64,000 bases of DNA from contig JAGUCH010000003.1 in assembly GCA_019096065.1 (NCBI GenBank), positions 5,704,001 to 5,768,000 on the forward strand, given 5' to 3'. The position numbers and the translations under genes were made by a program. The first letter of the stretch is position 1; each line of letters starts with the position of its first letter. The stretch is from Paracyclopina nana (Eukaryota; Arthropoda; Copepoda; Cyclopoida; Cyclopettidae). Positions 33,145-45,800 of the stretch are shown here, one piece after another. Under the pieces are notes generated by a model. That model ran no database searches and was not told the DNA's origin. It saw only the letters and a program-made list of their open reading frames with translations.

Positions 33145-34616
33145 ATGCCTGTCACGAGATCAGCTGCCAAGAACAAAGTCCAAGATGATCCGGCTGTCTC
33201 TCCTGGATCATCCAAGCAAGATGAGACGACCAAGGGCAAGAGTAACATGCTTCCCAGCACTGTGTCAGAGGCCAACAACAAAACTCACCTAAGCGGAAGT
33301 GAAGAGCACCTTCGAACGAGGACGGCCTTCCTTCTTCTGCTCGCAATTTTTGCCTGCTCCGTGTCAGCTCTTGCATTCGTTTATTATTCATTCCCACACC
33401 TCGAACCGTAATTTAATCAGAGTGCCCATCAAAAAAGTACAATTAATTTGAACTTGGTATTTCAGTGAGGAGGCTGTTCACGTCAAATTTCCTCGCTCTA
33501 TTGACGACGCCAAGCAATTGGGACTGGTTTTGTCTCGGTACAAGGACCGGTACTATATTCAGGTACTGCTCATCTCTATTATGATTCTACTATTCAACGT
33601 ACTGTATTGTATTTCATATAGGTACTCGGTGGAGTATTTGTGACGTATTTATTCCTCCAAACATTCGCCATCCCTGGATCGATATTCCTGTCAATAGTGT
33701 CAGGGTACTTGTTTCAATTCCAAGTGGCGCTATTATTGGTAACACACGTTTGATTGGCTTCTTTTTACTGCCAATGCATAGTATGCCTTTTCTTCGCAGA
33801 TCTGCTTTTGCTCCGCTACTGGAGCTTCGTTCTGCTATTTACTAAGCTATTTAGTTGGACGGAGGCTAGTCAAGAGATATTTGCCCGAGAGGGCTGCAAA
33901 CTGGGCAAAGAAAGTTGACAGCCATAAAGACAGCCTACTCAGCTACATCATTTTTCTGCGTATCACTCCGTTCCTTCCAAACTGGTTTATCAACATTGTT
34001 TCGCCTGTGATCGATGTCCAGCTGAAGCCATTTTGGGTTGGCACTTTTATCGGGGTGGCGCCTCCATCATTCATCGCTATTCAAGCTGGCACAACGCTCC
34101 AGCAGCTAACGTCAACTGCAGACGCCCTGTCATTCCAATCCATTGCCCTTTTGGTCATATTTGCTTTCCTAAGCATTCTCCCGGTGGTCCTGAAAAATAG
34201 GTATGCATTCGAGACTCGAAATGAATCGGTGATCTATAAATGGGTATTTTGAGCGGTTGCGACCTTCCTTGGACTGTTCACTAACCAATTTACGTAAAGT
34301 GGTCTTGAATTGTTAAGTTGTAGAGCTAGAACTTGTTTTACAAACTTGAAATGTGTGCAGGAAAGAAATGCAAGACTTTTTCGGTCGTCCAGACCAGGAC
34401 CCGATTACAGTTCCGCAGCAAACCGCAGCAATCCATGCGAGTGATCAGAAGCCCCAGCAGTCAAGTTGCAGTGATGAGAAGCCTGATTCCGAAGTTGGGG
34501 CTAAGGTTACTAACCTATCTTTGGTCTACTTATGCTTTCATTTATGTTGTCTTAACAACTTCTCCAGACCAACATTATGCATGACTAACGTACAATCCGT
34601 GTTACTTATCATTTAG
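33145..34616 (+). CDS. TMEM41B: Transmembrane protein 41B (VTT-domain lipid scramblase)
   Basis: ER scramblase of the DedA/VTT family required for autophagosome formation and lipoprotein export. Five exons: 33145-33407, 33466-33562, 33622-33738, 33800-34200, 34361-34616; 377 residues. Conserved blocks: QTFAIPGSIFLSIVSGYLF, CSATGASFCYLLSYLVGR, FLRITPFLPNWFINIVSPVI, FWVGTFIGVAPPSFIAIQAGTTL and LSILPVVL. The last intron was placed at NR/GTATGC because it joins to KEMQDFFGRP, close to the family ending; without it the frame runs to a stop at 34252 with a different short tail, so two isoforms are possible. The tail after residue 300 is unusually long and ends in a hydrophobic stretch that may be non-coding if a further intron exists. 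Confidence 0.9.
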
Positions 34617-35069
34617 CCTTAATGCCTTCCCTGTTTACTTCTTCTAAGACTATTTAATTTTTGTTCCTAAATTATGTACCGCTGTACTAGAAATCGTGTA
34701 CATTAATGCATTGTTTTCGATGTCTGAGCTGTGCTCTAATTGCCTCCTTCTTTCTCTTCTAGGCTGCGCAGTAAATTTGATTGATGGGCTTAGCATTTCC
34801 AAAATTATACGGAGAACATGAATAGACCTCAATTAAGGAATTATTTATTGATGTCAGTTTCTAATAAAATTGATTTGTAAATTCATCTGAAACGGCACAT
34901 TATGGTGAAAAAAATATTTAAAATTCTCAAATTATCCGAGTATGAGTTCAATGACCAATATGTGCCACGCACGCACCCTTACGCGCAATAGCAACTAAGA
35001 CCCACTCTCGCGCCAGCCTATAGTACGTTCATTGACCTCATCCTTGTTCAGTTCCAATTTGTGCTCAAA
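34617..35069. other. Intergenic, TMEM41B / homocysteine S-methyltransferase
   Basis: About 450 bp, AT-rich, with an AATAAA near 34864. No gene or repeat seen. Confidence 0.5.
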
Positions 35070-36069
35070 ATGGAAGGTAAGGCGAAATATCGAAACCAAT
35101 TGTCTACGATGATTGAGAAAAATCAGTTCGTTATTGACGGAGGATTAGAAACCTACCTATTCTACATCAAACAGTTGCCATTGCCCTGCTTTGCTTCTTT
35201 TGCTCACTTGGACTCTGAGGAAGGATACCGAACTATATCTGACTATTTGAAGGAGTTTGTTAAGCTTGCTGTTGATGCCAAAGTCGGCATATTCTTGGAT
35301 ACTCCGACGTGGAGGCTGAATTGGAATTATGTTGAGCAGCTTCAGCTCGCCGACAAGTTTGAGGAGTTGGTTTGCAAAAGTGTGACAATGGTCGAAGATA
35401 TAAGAAGAGAGATGGAAACTGTTGATTCACCCGTGGTTTTGTGCGCTGCTCTTGGACCAAGAGAAGATGCTTATGTTGATGGAACGAAAATGAGTGCTCA
35501 AGAGGCTTGCGAGTATCACGACAAGCATATTTCAATTTTTGCCAGGAAAACCGCGGTTGACATCTTGAGCGTGTATACGCTCAATTATGCAGAAGAGGCC
35601 ATTGGCATTGCCATGGCTGCCCAGAAAAACGGAGTAGAGGTAGCCATAGGATTCACTCTTGAAGCTGATGGCAAGTTGATTACAGGAATGACACTCCAGC
35701 CATATATAATTCTGATTTGTCAGTTGATCTGGCTTGTTTTAGACTGCCATCGAAACTGTGGATAAGGCCACTGATTCCTACCCATTGTTTTACATCATCA
35801 ATTGCGTCCATGTGATGTACTTTGAGAATCTGTTGGTGGATGCTCAAGAAGAGCCTTGGGTTAAACGAATCAGAGAACTGAGAACAAATGCATCCAAGAA
35901 AACCCATGAGGAACTTGATTGCAGCGCCACTCTAGATGAGGGAGACGTTGAAGAATTTGGAGAGGACTTGGTAAGGCTGAAGAAAATATTTCCACATTTC
36001 ACTGTTTTGGGTGGCTGCTGTGGTACGTCACCTAAACATTGCTCTAGCTTCCTTGGAAAGCTAAAATAA
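35070..36069 (+). CDS. Homocysteine S-methyltransferase domain protein
   Basis: Zn-dependent methyltransferase of the Hcy-binding family (Mht1/Sam4/BHMT relatives), making methionine from homocysteine, probably with S-methylmethionine or SAM as donor. Two parts, 35070-35699 and 35743-36069, 318 residues in the joined model. Evidence: FVIDGGLETYL, LCAALGPREDAY, VDILSVYTLNYAEEA and the three zinc Cys in IINCVH and GGCCGTSP. The two parts lie in different frames. Homology wants the junction exactly after DGKLITGMTLQ, before TAIETVDKAT, which leaves a 43-base intervening piece that ends in TTTTAG but starts CCATATA instead of GT. So the donor is missing from this sequence; either an error, a mutation or an unusual intron. 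Confidence 0.85.
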
Positions 36070-36508
36070 AATCAAGAGTGTCCACTAGCTTCTCTAAAAA
36101 TCCGACTTAATTTTTCATTGACTTTGGGTAAAAAAAGTGGAGTTGCCTCTCTGAATGTACTCAGTTGGTATTGTGGGGACGTATCAAGCATTCAAAGCAG
36201 GAAGGGACCTTCGAGGTGACATTGGTGGTTAAATCGTGTTTTTTGTTGTCGCTATTTTTATGCTCGATTAAGTGCTTATGGTTTGCCTTCGCATGCATGA
36301 AGAAGCGACAATTTTGTACAAAATTATTTTGACCTCAATTTCTGAGCCTCTGTCTTGTAATGCTGCTGAAGGGGCGATATTTTTGGATTTTAAGCAATCG
36401 TCAAATCAGACCTTTTTTATCAATATTCATGAGAAATCAGCGACTTTTAAATGTACAGTAATATATACGTTAAAGTCTATGTGAGAAACAAGACATATAA
36501 ATGTTTAA
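36070..36508. other. Intergenic up to inverted-repeat element
   Basis: No supported gene; ends at the TTAA that flanks the element starting at 36509. Confidence 0.5.
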
Positions 36509-38054
36509 GAGTGAGAATCCCATAGCAGTGCAGAAGGAGTCTAGTGGCTCCGACAGCTTTTCAAAAATCTTATGGACCATCTTGAGGGGCTACCCCTAGA
36601 TACTCACTGTACCAAAGGGTTTTGCCCTCGGACCCCTGGGAGGGGAGATACACGCCCCCAAAGTTTGGAGAAATTCTTATGTAGTAAAACTTTGGACCCC
36701 CCTGGTGGCCACATGAGGCAACTTTTATCGACCCATTTTTTGTGCATTGTTATACCCCCTAAGGGTCTCTTGGGAAATGGGATAAAAGTTGTCGTTATGC
36801 ATGCCCACTGTGCTCCAGGGGGCAATATGTTATTTTTAGGGGGTAACTTTGGCGCAAAATTGAGGAACCTTCCCGCGGATGAATTTTTTTCATTTTTTTC
36901 ACAGAGTCAGCCAATGGTTAGTACTTTCATATAAAAGAATAAAAAAATGACCCTTTTTTGTTTAGAGCCAGATATTGTCCGTCAAAGTTTTGCTTATTTT
37001 AGCCAATATAACTTTGTTTTACAGACTTCAGATTTATGGCCTATAAAAGAAATTTTATTATAATTATTATATGTTGTGAACAATACTTATTTTGGTCATT
37101 TTTTGTTTTGGCTGCATCTAGGGGTACTTCCTTAATAAAAGTTTTAGAATTTTTGGAAAAAAATGGTTTAATTTTAAAACCTTAGTTTCTGAGTGATAAA
37201 ATGAAAATGCATGAACTGGAAATGAAATTTTATTATAAATATGGGGTATAAGGAGCAATTTTTATTATAGTCATACCTAGGTGTTCTCGATTTTAGGGGT
37301 AGTTATTTCATAAAAACTAATACATTTACTGTTAAAGTACCCCCAAAAATGATCCAACACTATCATGACAATGATAAAAGTTGTTGAATGTACCACATAT
37401 TTATAATAAAATTTCATTTTCAGCTCAATATATTTAAGTTCATTTAACAAATATGTAAGTTTAAACAAGACTGATGTATGTTTATTATAAAAGTATCTTG
37501 AAAAGTAATCAAACGTTATTTTAGTAAAAATAAAAGTTGCTTACCACTGCCAATAATTATAATTTCAGAGGTGAAAAATGAATTTTGTAACATACAAACT
37601 TAATTCTTGCAACTAGCACCAATTTTTCAAAAAATCATATAACTTTTATTAAGGAAGTACCCCTAGATGCAGCCAAAACAAAAAATGACCAAAATAAGTA
37701 TTGTTCACAACATATAATAATTATAATAAAATTTCTTTTATAGGCCATAAATCTGAAGTCTGTAAAACAAAGTTATATTGGCTAAAATAAGCAAAACTTT
37801 GACGGGGGTATAACAATGCACAAAAAATGGGTCGATAAAAGTTGCCTCATGTGGCCACCAGGGGGGTCCAAAGTTTTACTACATAAGAATTTCTCCAAAC
37901 TTTGGGGGCGTGTATCTCCCCTCCCAGGGGTCCGAGGGCAAAACCCTTTGGTACAGTGAGTATCTAGGGGTAGCCCCTCAAGATGGTCCATAAGATTTTT
38001 GAAAAGCTGTCGGAGCCACTAGACTCCTTCTGCACTGCTATGGGATTCTCACTC
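36509..38054. mobile_element. 1.5-kb inverted-repeat element with TTAA target duplications
   Basis: TTAA flanks both ends (36505-36508 and 38055-38058). The termini are inverted: GAGTGAGAATCCCATAGCAG at the left and its reverse complement at the right. Arm one (36509-36763) and its inverse (37803-38054) are almost identical over about 250 bp; a second paired block (36980-37145 against 37640-37805) shows the arms once ran on. The left arm keeps about 215 bp (36764-36979) that the right arm lacks. The centre (37146-37640) is AT-rich. No transposase. Open frames inside are only mirrored arm sequence. TTAA duplications are typical of piggyBac-type transposition, but the terminal bases do not begin CCC, so the family is open. 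Confidence 0.88.
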
Positions 38055-38058
38055 TTAA

Positions 38059-38513
38059 TATTTTGTTCTTTAAAGCATGTGTTGCTCCAATCATGCATAA
38101 GCAGATGTATCGCTTTAATTTTCGATGCTCCATTTTGATCGTGGAAAGTAATTAGGGCGCGCAGCCGCTAAGCGCTCAGCAGAGCGCGGCTGTAGCTGCG
38201 CATGGCAGTCGTAAGCGTGGTTTCGCGTTCCGAAACTCTCTCATCAGATCAGTTTTTGTTTTCCAAGTGGGACAGTCGCTGCGATAGGCTGTATTCGTGG
38301 TGAAAATCCTTATGGATGCAGCAAGATGCTTTGCCGTGGGAAAATCGAGCCTCAATTGAAATTGCGACAGTGCTGTGCTACAGAATGATGCGTCGTTTAT
38401 TGAGCGAAAAACCGTGATTGCTTTGTGAGTGCGAACGTGCGAGGAGCTTCGTCGCCCAAAATTGCTTATTTTAGTTGCATTGCTTCACAGGAATCAAGGT
38501 AAGGATGATCTTT
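38059..38513. other. Intergenic with a GC-rich hairpin
   Basis: Between the TTAA element and the AASS stop. Around 38166-38196 CAGCCGC pairs with GCGGCTG across a short GC-rich loop (stem 7 bp). No coding exon recognised; AASS 3' UTR is expected in the right part. Confidence 0.45.
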
Positions 38514-41500
38514 CTAATTATCCAAGAACCTGCTGGTTTCTTTGGAAACAATGCCCTCGGATTTTAACCTGTCCAGCATGGGTCTGTAGATGTCCGCTGA
38601 GAAGGGCAGCACCATGCCAGTTTTCTGAATTTCCTTGTCCAGCACCATCCTACAAAAAAGAGCCAATTAGTTTTAAAAGGGTCAAAGTCAAGCAAATGGC
38701 GGTGTTCACCTTGTTGCAATGGCACAAGGGAAACCGACGGTTTTAGCCATTGCTGAATATCCAGTGGGTTCACCATAGGCAACCAAGTTGATGCCTCGCT
38801 TTTCTCGTCTGCTATCTGGCCACTTGATGATAACCTGGAAAACATGGTCAAATTTAACCCTTCGAGCTATTAGTTTCACAACCGACGACAGATGTTCAAT
38901 TGTGAGCTTGAAAAGAGTGATTTTACGCATCTAACGAGAGGCTACTTTAGTTTCACTATCTAACTAACTATTTTAAGCATACCTCGTGGCGCATCAAAAC
39001 CATGTCGCGTTCGTCTGCGTCAAAGGACAAAATGGAAGCCAAATGATTGCTGATCGTGTCCAGTGGCGATCCGAATTTCTCCACCTTTTCCTCGGATAGC
39101 AGGCCCAAATTGACGAGAGCAGCGGTGCGTTTTTCTGACCCGATTCTCTCGCTGATCATCTCCAAAAGATTGTCGATGAAAATCGTATCTGAGGGCAGAC
39201 CCAGCAATTTGCACATCAATTGACGCCATGTGATTTCAGGGCCCTGCAAATGTAGAAAGTTTAATTGACTTGTTGCTTCTTGTTTAAAAGCCTCTTCAAA
39301 TACTTGAGAATGAAGAGCAGGATGCTGATGGGGAGACAATAGTCCCATTCGCACGAGTCCCTTTAGAACGTCGGTATAGCCTGAAATAGAGTGGTTTTGA
39401 AGTCGTGAAATCACAAACGAGATTTTTCACTATCGCTATCAAAAGAAATTGTGTCAAACGCCTTGTACGAACGCCATATGGTGGACGGACGCGCGTTATT
39501 TCGGCTACTTGAGACACATAAAATGCTGCGCGGATTGCTAGCTAGTTCTGAACGCGTTAGTTAAGGTTTTCTCAAATATCTGACTGCACATGCATTATTT
39601 ACCTGCATATCGGAGTGTCCCTCTGAGCAAAGTGTGAGCCTCGCGGATGCCGTAGAGCTCTCCATAAATAGTGGAATCCCTGTTAGGGTAGCCTTCCAGG
39701 TGGAAACCTGGCAAAAAGTCCATGGGCACGGAGGCATCGAGGAGTCCCCCCTCAGGATCGATGGTCACAACTTTCCCATCTTGTAGATATCTAGCTGCAT
39801 GAGTGGAAGAGGGCCCCAAATGCCATTAATTAATTCTCCCGGAAAACCATGAAAGATGTAATGTACCTCCTGACAGCATGTTCATCAGAGCTCCCCTTGG
39901 GCTCCATGAAAACTTATATCCCAAGGGATTATCTGAGGCCTCTGGGGCTGGAAGGCCACCGCAGTATGAAATGAAGCTCTCCACTTTTCCGCCACCAGTG
40001 TGCGCCTCATCGAAGCACTCCATGGCCAGCAAATGGTCAATGCCAGGATCGAGGCCAACCTCATTGACGATTGTGATGCCAGCGTTGGCAGCCTCCTTGT
40101 GAAGAGCCTGGAGGTGCTCCGTGCAATAGGAGGCAGTGACCATGTTCACTTTTTGGCTGATGCACCGTTTGGCCACTTCCGGATGGAGTGTCCATGGCAA
40201 AAGGGAAACCACGATGTTGTGTGACTTGATCAAGTCATCCAAGTGGCTGGGGCTGGAGTGAACATCCAGCAGCACTGGCTCAGTCCGGGGAAATCTGCAG
40301 CAATAAAATGGTTAATTCGCATTTTATAGATGTCGCATTATTCAGCTCCTACCTCTGTGCAACCTTCTTGGCTTCTTCTTTCAGCGCAGAAGCTACGGTG
40401 ACACCAATGCTTTGATCTCTTGTCAAGTAGTCGACCACAGGCGCTGAAACATATCCAGCTCCCAAAATGAGAACCTGGGAAAAATGTTGAAAAGAAGCTT
40501 GTTTTGATGCAATGTGATATACTATATTGTTGTACCTTTTTCTCAGAGTTGAAGTCTCCTGGGATGATGGTCTCATTGGCCTCTCTGAGCTTGGCAATGT
40601 ACTCGAAATTGGGTGTCAACTTTCCACCGGAAGTGATGACAGCTCCTGATACCACAGGGCCCATTTTTGCAATTTCGTGCTCAGCAAAGCTCTGAGCAAA
40701 GATTTCTTTTTTAATCATGGTCGTCCACCGCGAGCATAAAAATGAGCCTACCTGAGATGCATCTGATTTGAGAATGTCAAACACATGCGGGAACAGCAGG
40801 TCTCCAAAGAAATCTGTGGCTTCTCTGGGCAGTTGGGTTGGCATGTTGTCAATGGAGCAAATGAGCACACCAGGGCCCTGAAATATGTATTTTTTAAAAG
40901 ACCTCACACTAAGTTTTCATTTGATATTTACTTTGAAGGTCTTCTTGTCCTTGTTCCTATCAGCATCATACAAGCAAAAAGGTTCATCAATGGTAGTGCA
41001 TTCATTCATAAACTCAATGGAGCCTCCAGGATCGGCTGAGATGTCACAAATGGCCAACAGTCTATGGGGGAGGCTAGGGGTGCCTTTGAACGCAAAACAT
41101 TATTCCAGAGCCATTATTTAGTAAGTAGAGATAGCTACCTTTAGCGCTTGCAATCCAGGGTGAGTGTTGAGGGGTCAAAAGGGCTTTAGCGTCTGGAATG
41201 GTGAGAAGTCGCGGAGTGTTCGGAGCCCAATAAATGCCATTCACAATCACAGACGAATAAGGTGCGAATTTGTGCGCAAAGTTGGAGACGTAACGTTCTG
41301 GATGCTCCTCAAATTCCTTTGCGTCAAAGCCGCCACCATTTTTACGCTCAAATTGGTCCTTTCTGCTAACCTACACGAATATAAGAAACAGCTATTTCTA
41401 GTTTGAAATTAAGCAATATATCGTGTGATTTCAACGACATATTTGCACACAACGCTTCTTTGGATCCACCTCATGATTTCACTTACTTCACAAGCATAAA

Positions 41501-42786
41501 GTTTATCTGTTTTTCCATGCTGTGCCACTTTGGCCAACATGGATGGAGTGACATATTCGTGAGGCAACTCTTGGAAAATTTCCTGGGCGCCCTGAGACAC
41601 ATTTCCCGAGCCAGTAAATACAAAAGTCATCGGCCCAATGGACTGAGGCATCATGCCCAGGGAAACCTCGTAGCCTAAGGAAAATTATGTCAATTTAGTG
41701 AAACGTTTTCTCTCTGCATGGTCAGCTCATGATTTTACCAGCATCCCGAATGCCTTGTCTGGCATGGTGGGAATTTCTGTAGTTGTGGGCGGGGCCGATA
41801 TGCATGAACGGGGTGTGATGTCCCAAAGCCAACAAGCGCAGTCCAACTCCGTTCAAAATGTCAATCATTCCTGCGATGCCTGCATACTTGCCAAATGCAA
41901 CGAGCCTTTGGCCTATGAAGAAGCACAATATTACCATGAAATCATAACCCTCTTCGCGTTTCTTTTATACCTGACTCGTCACACATTCTTTCATAGTCAA
42001 TTAGCCTCACATTTTTCTCCAGACAGGCATCCAGTAGCTCCATATTGTCTTGCTGTGCCTGAAAACCAGTAAAAGTATAGTGGTTGAAAAAAAGTTTCTC
42101 TTTTGCAAGTTGGACGGTGTGCTAATGTATAGTGAAATACCTTAATGGTGTGTGAGAAAAATACAAATGTCTTGTCCCTTTGCAAGCTGTCGACGGGAAC
42201 TTGTTTGACCCCAAAAACCACAGAAGCTTCAGAAATGTCTTCCTTGATGATGGCTCCAGCATTGGCATAGGCCTGTAATGGTTTCCGGCTTGCATACATG
42301 TTTGTTTTTGCCTTTTATATTCCACTTACTTGCATAGGATAAGCTCGCCTGTTTGAGGGCTGCACGATGACTTTGACGCCTTCTTTGATGAGCCTCCGCA
42401 CATGATGAGGCCCTAACGGCGCTCTCCTTTCCCACACGCTTTGATCTTCTCGCCGGATGGCCATCACCTAAAAGCAGTCATTTTTACAGCACCCCCCAGA
42501 TAATACCCATAATAAGTATTCAATTGGGAGCACTCATGAAATATGGAAAAAACACAGAAAGAAACTACTCGAAACACCGCTTAGCTGATTATTTGGACCG
42601 GAAACGAACCTTCCAAATTTCTTTCTGAAAGCCACATGAAAAGAGGGATATTGAAAGAAATACGCAATAAAAAAAGGCGACTAGTATTTCTATGCTTACC
42701 TTTTGACCACCGGTATAAGAGGCATATCTGACGGATGTCCTCAAATTGTTGCTCATTAAGAACAACCGCTTATGAAGTGACCCCAT
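38514..42786 (-). CDS. AASS: Alpha-aminoadipic semialdehyde synthase (LKR/SDH), bifunctional
   Basis: Mitochondrial enzyme for the first two steps of lysine breakdown through saccharopine. Seventeen exons in sense order: 42786-42700, 42467-42330, 42272-42141, 42058-41971, 41912-41739, 41674-41487, 41370-41139, 41083-40932, 40877-40752, 40691-40536, 40474-40353, 40294-39867, 39794-39603, 39380-39304, 39243-38983, 38834-38710, 38649-38514; 937 residues (human 926). The N-terminus [23 protein letters not shown] is a presequence. The LKR half has [30 protein letters not shown] and [11 protein letters not shown]; the SDH half has [16 protein letters not shown] (Rossmann), [16 protein letters not shown] and [20 protein letters not shown]. 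Intron 39303-39244 is 60 nt and in frame, so retention would also read through. The start codon is 20 bp from the divergent Spätzle-like ATG. Confidence 0.95.
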
Positions 42787-42806
42787 TTTTTTGTTTTTTT
42801 TTTCAG

Positions 42807-45800
42807 ATGATGCGGGCCCTGCTTTCAACTGTAGTCTTTCTGGCGGTGAACTGTGGCAGCCAAACTTCCCCGTTTATGGCGGCCGACCGTGGAAATTTGC
42901 CGGACTGTCAGATTTACGGCCGCACTTATTGCCTGCAGATCGATTCGTATCCAACGTACGCTAGTTTTTTACTAACACCTATTTATCTGGCTAGCTGCCA
43001 CTTGATTTTGCGTCTCGCTGTGTGATTTTATTCGAAAGCTCTTGACACAGTGGTCAGTTTAGAGAGACTGAAGTCATTTTACTTCAGAGGACAAACAAAA
43101 ACGGACGGAGCGGCTAGGAGCGGAGCTAATCCACAATAAGGATTTTTCGAAAGTTGAGGAAACCCAATTAGGCTAGTTCTTTATTTTGTTTTGTTTTTTT
43201 CGCATATAAAATGTTCTGCTTACAGGTCTAATTTGGCGGAATAAAATGCAATGTTATTTATTAATTACTAATCAGTTTTTAGTCTGAATCAAACTAGAAA
43301 ATCAAGTCGAACATTGTGTATATTCTTAGCGTGGAGCATTTAGCAACAGTTTTGGACGTCTATTGATGGAGGTCAAAATCTGGGCAACACGTGCGGTGTG
43401 AAAACTTGCTAGCCAACACAGTGGAAAGATTGATATACAAAACATTGCAATGATCACATATGGAAAAAACCCACTCGCATTTGTACCCGGAAGTGAAATT
43501 TAGAAAGCTCGCAATTTGCGAGAGTTGCACCAAAGCTTAATTTATATTTATTATCACCAATTTCTTTTATTCCATTTCAGAGACACGATTCGATACCTAC
43601 TAGACAATCATTTAGTCGATGTTACTTCAATAATTTTGAGCGAAGGAACGCCATTGATGAAAAACACTCGCGCTCACTCTGGTAATCAAACGCATTCCTT
43701 GCGATTCGGAGAAGATGGAAGTCCGCAATCTTTTTATGTGCAGAATCGGTAAACCTCTATCTATTCCTCGGTACTCTACTCTTTTCAAATCAAGGGAAAG
43801 CCATTTCGCTCGCATATTTTAAAATGCACTTTGAAAATTGTTTGCCAAGTTGGGTGAGCTGAAAAAATTAATGATAGTAGTATATACTTTTTAGAGCCCC
43901 AAAACAAGAGCCAGAATCCATTACAGTCAAAGTACAGAAAAAAGTCTCGCTGTCCTCAAAAAAATCTCAAAAAGAGGAGAAAATGAGGCCTGAAGAGCAA
44001 CTGCCATCAAATGCTATATCGTCAAATCTTCAGCCAGCCATTTCGAAGCCTGCGCAAAACTCGGTGGAAATGGGGCAACCTAAAGTAACGATCAAATTTT
44101 CAGCTACTTTGTCATTATCCGCATCTGCAATGCATTTCGATCTTTCATAGGATTTGAACACAAGTGAAAGCCTGTTCAGCGAGCTTAAAGATGCGTTTTC
44201 AAACATGGACAAGAAACCTCCCATCATCGAAGAGATTGTCAACATCAATGACTCAAAAGTGGATGACTCAACAGGTGAAGAGCCATTTATTGTGCACGCT
44301 AAAATTCAAAAACCCATCAAGCCTCTTCGCGTAAGAAATGAACCATCTAAAAATGAATACATATTTCAAGAATATTTATTCCAGCCCAAAGTGGAAGAAA
44401 AAGTGCCCAGTGCTGAGTACGAGCCGCCAATTCCTAGCAGAGATTTTAATTTCGAAAACTTCCAAGAAGTGCAATCAGTTGATGATACCAATCCGAGTGA
44501 TGCGCAGTTTAGTGAGACTGTACCTAGCTTTCCCTCTTTTCCCGCACACGATGAGAAATCCATCTACTTTGACCACCAAACTGTGAAGAAGTTTGAAAAC
44601 CCTCCATCTCTCTCGTTCAACGCAATTAAATCCACGACTGAACTCCCCAAATACACCTATTCCATAAAGAATACGCCCACTGTGGGCTCATTTTTTAACG
44701 AGGATGAGCTCCATCTCCCAGGCTCTGAGGTGACCACAGAGCTTCCACAATACACCTACAAGTTGGCAGATTACACCACCACAACGCCAAAAAAGTACAC
44801 ATTCCACTACATCGAGGACAACGCAACTGAGCCGCCACCTTTACCCAAATTCACTTACAAGCAATTAAGCGATCCGCCCAGTGCAATTGAGGCAGCAGCT
44901 ACTAATGCACCTCGCAAGAGTGGCGGATTCTTTGAGCAATTGCATGCTGACAAACCTCCGCAAAAGTTCACCTATGGAATTTTTGAATCCGTGACCGAAT
45001 CGAGCACAGAGCGGCACAAGCAAAACTCAGAAAATCCATTTCTGAGAAAAAACACTCTTTCAGAGTTGAACGAAGTGCCCTCAGCGAGTGACATTCCTCG
45101 TAAATACACTTTCAAAGTATTCAAACAAGATGAAGAATCTGCGGATCCTCCCAAGAAGTTCACCTATGGACTGCTGCCAACCGAAGCAACATGGGATCAG
45201 AATGAAGAAACAAGTACTGAGCAACCTCCCAAAAAATACACTTATGGCCTATTTCCAACGGAAGAAACTGCGACTGAGGAGCCTGTCACAGAGAGAAAGC
45301 CCCAGATCAGGGTGACATATGGGCTGTTATCTACTGAAAGACCCACCGTTGCTCCACAATACGTTGGACAATTCTACGCGGTCAAAGGGTCGCCCCAGGA
45401 AAGCTACTATCCAATCAGTGAATCTTTGGGGGGAAAGCAGCACCACAATGATGATAGTGACCTTTTGCCTGCTGAAAATAGCTTTTTTGACTACACGACG
45501 GCCAAGCCACCTCAGAGGAGGACTTCCAAGGCAACCACCGAGCCACCGGCAAAAAAGTACACTTTTGGGATTCTCCCTGCAGAAAAACCTACTGTAAATA
45601 TCCCAACCACCAAGAAGTACTCGTTTTCAGTGGTTTCTGAAAGCAAAGAGCACAAAACTGGCACCACAGAGCCTCCATTTTCCATGGCGTCCATGGCCAC
45701 AACATTAGGCTATTTCCCTCTGTCGCCAGAAAAAGATTTGATTCCAGACTTGACCATAGAAGACAGGAGAAAGCTAGGACTGTTTAAACCTGTAGTAACG

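Noticed and set aside
36572-37991. Mirror ORFs beginning MDHLEGLPLDTHCTKG on both strands
   Set aside because: Identical because they lie in the two inverted arms of the TTAA element.
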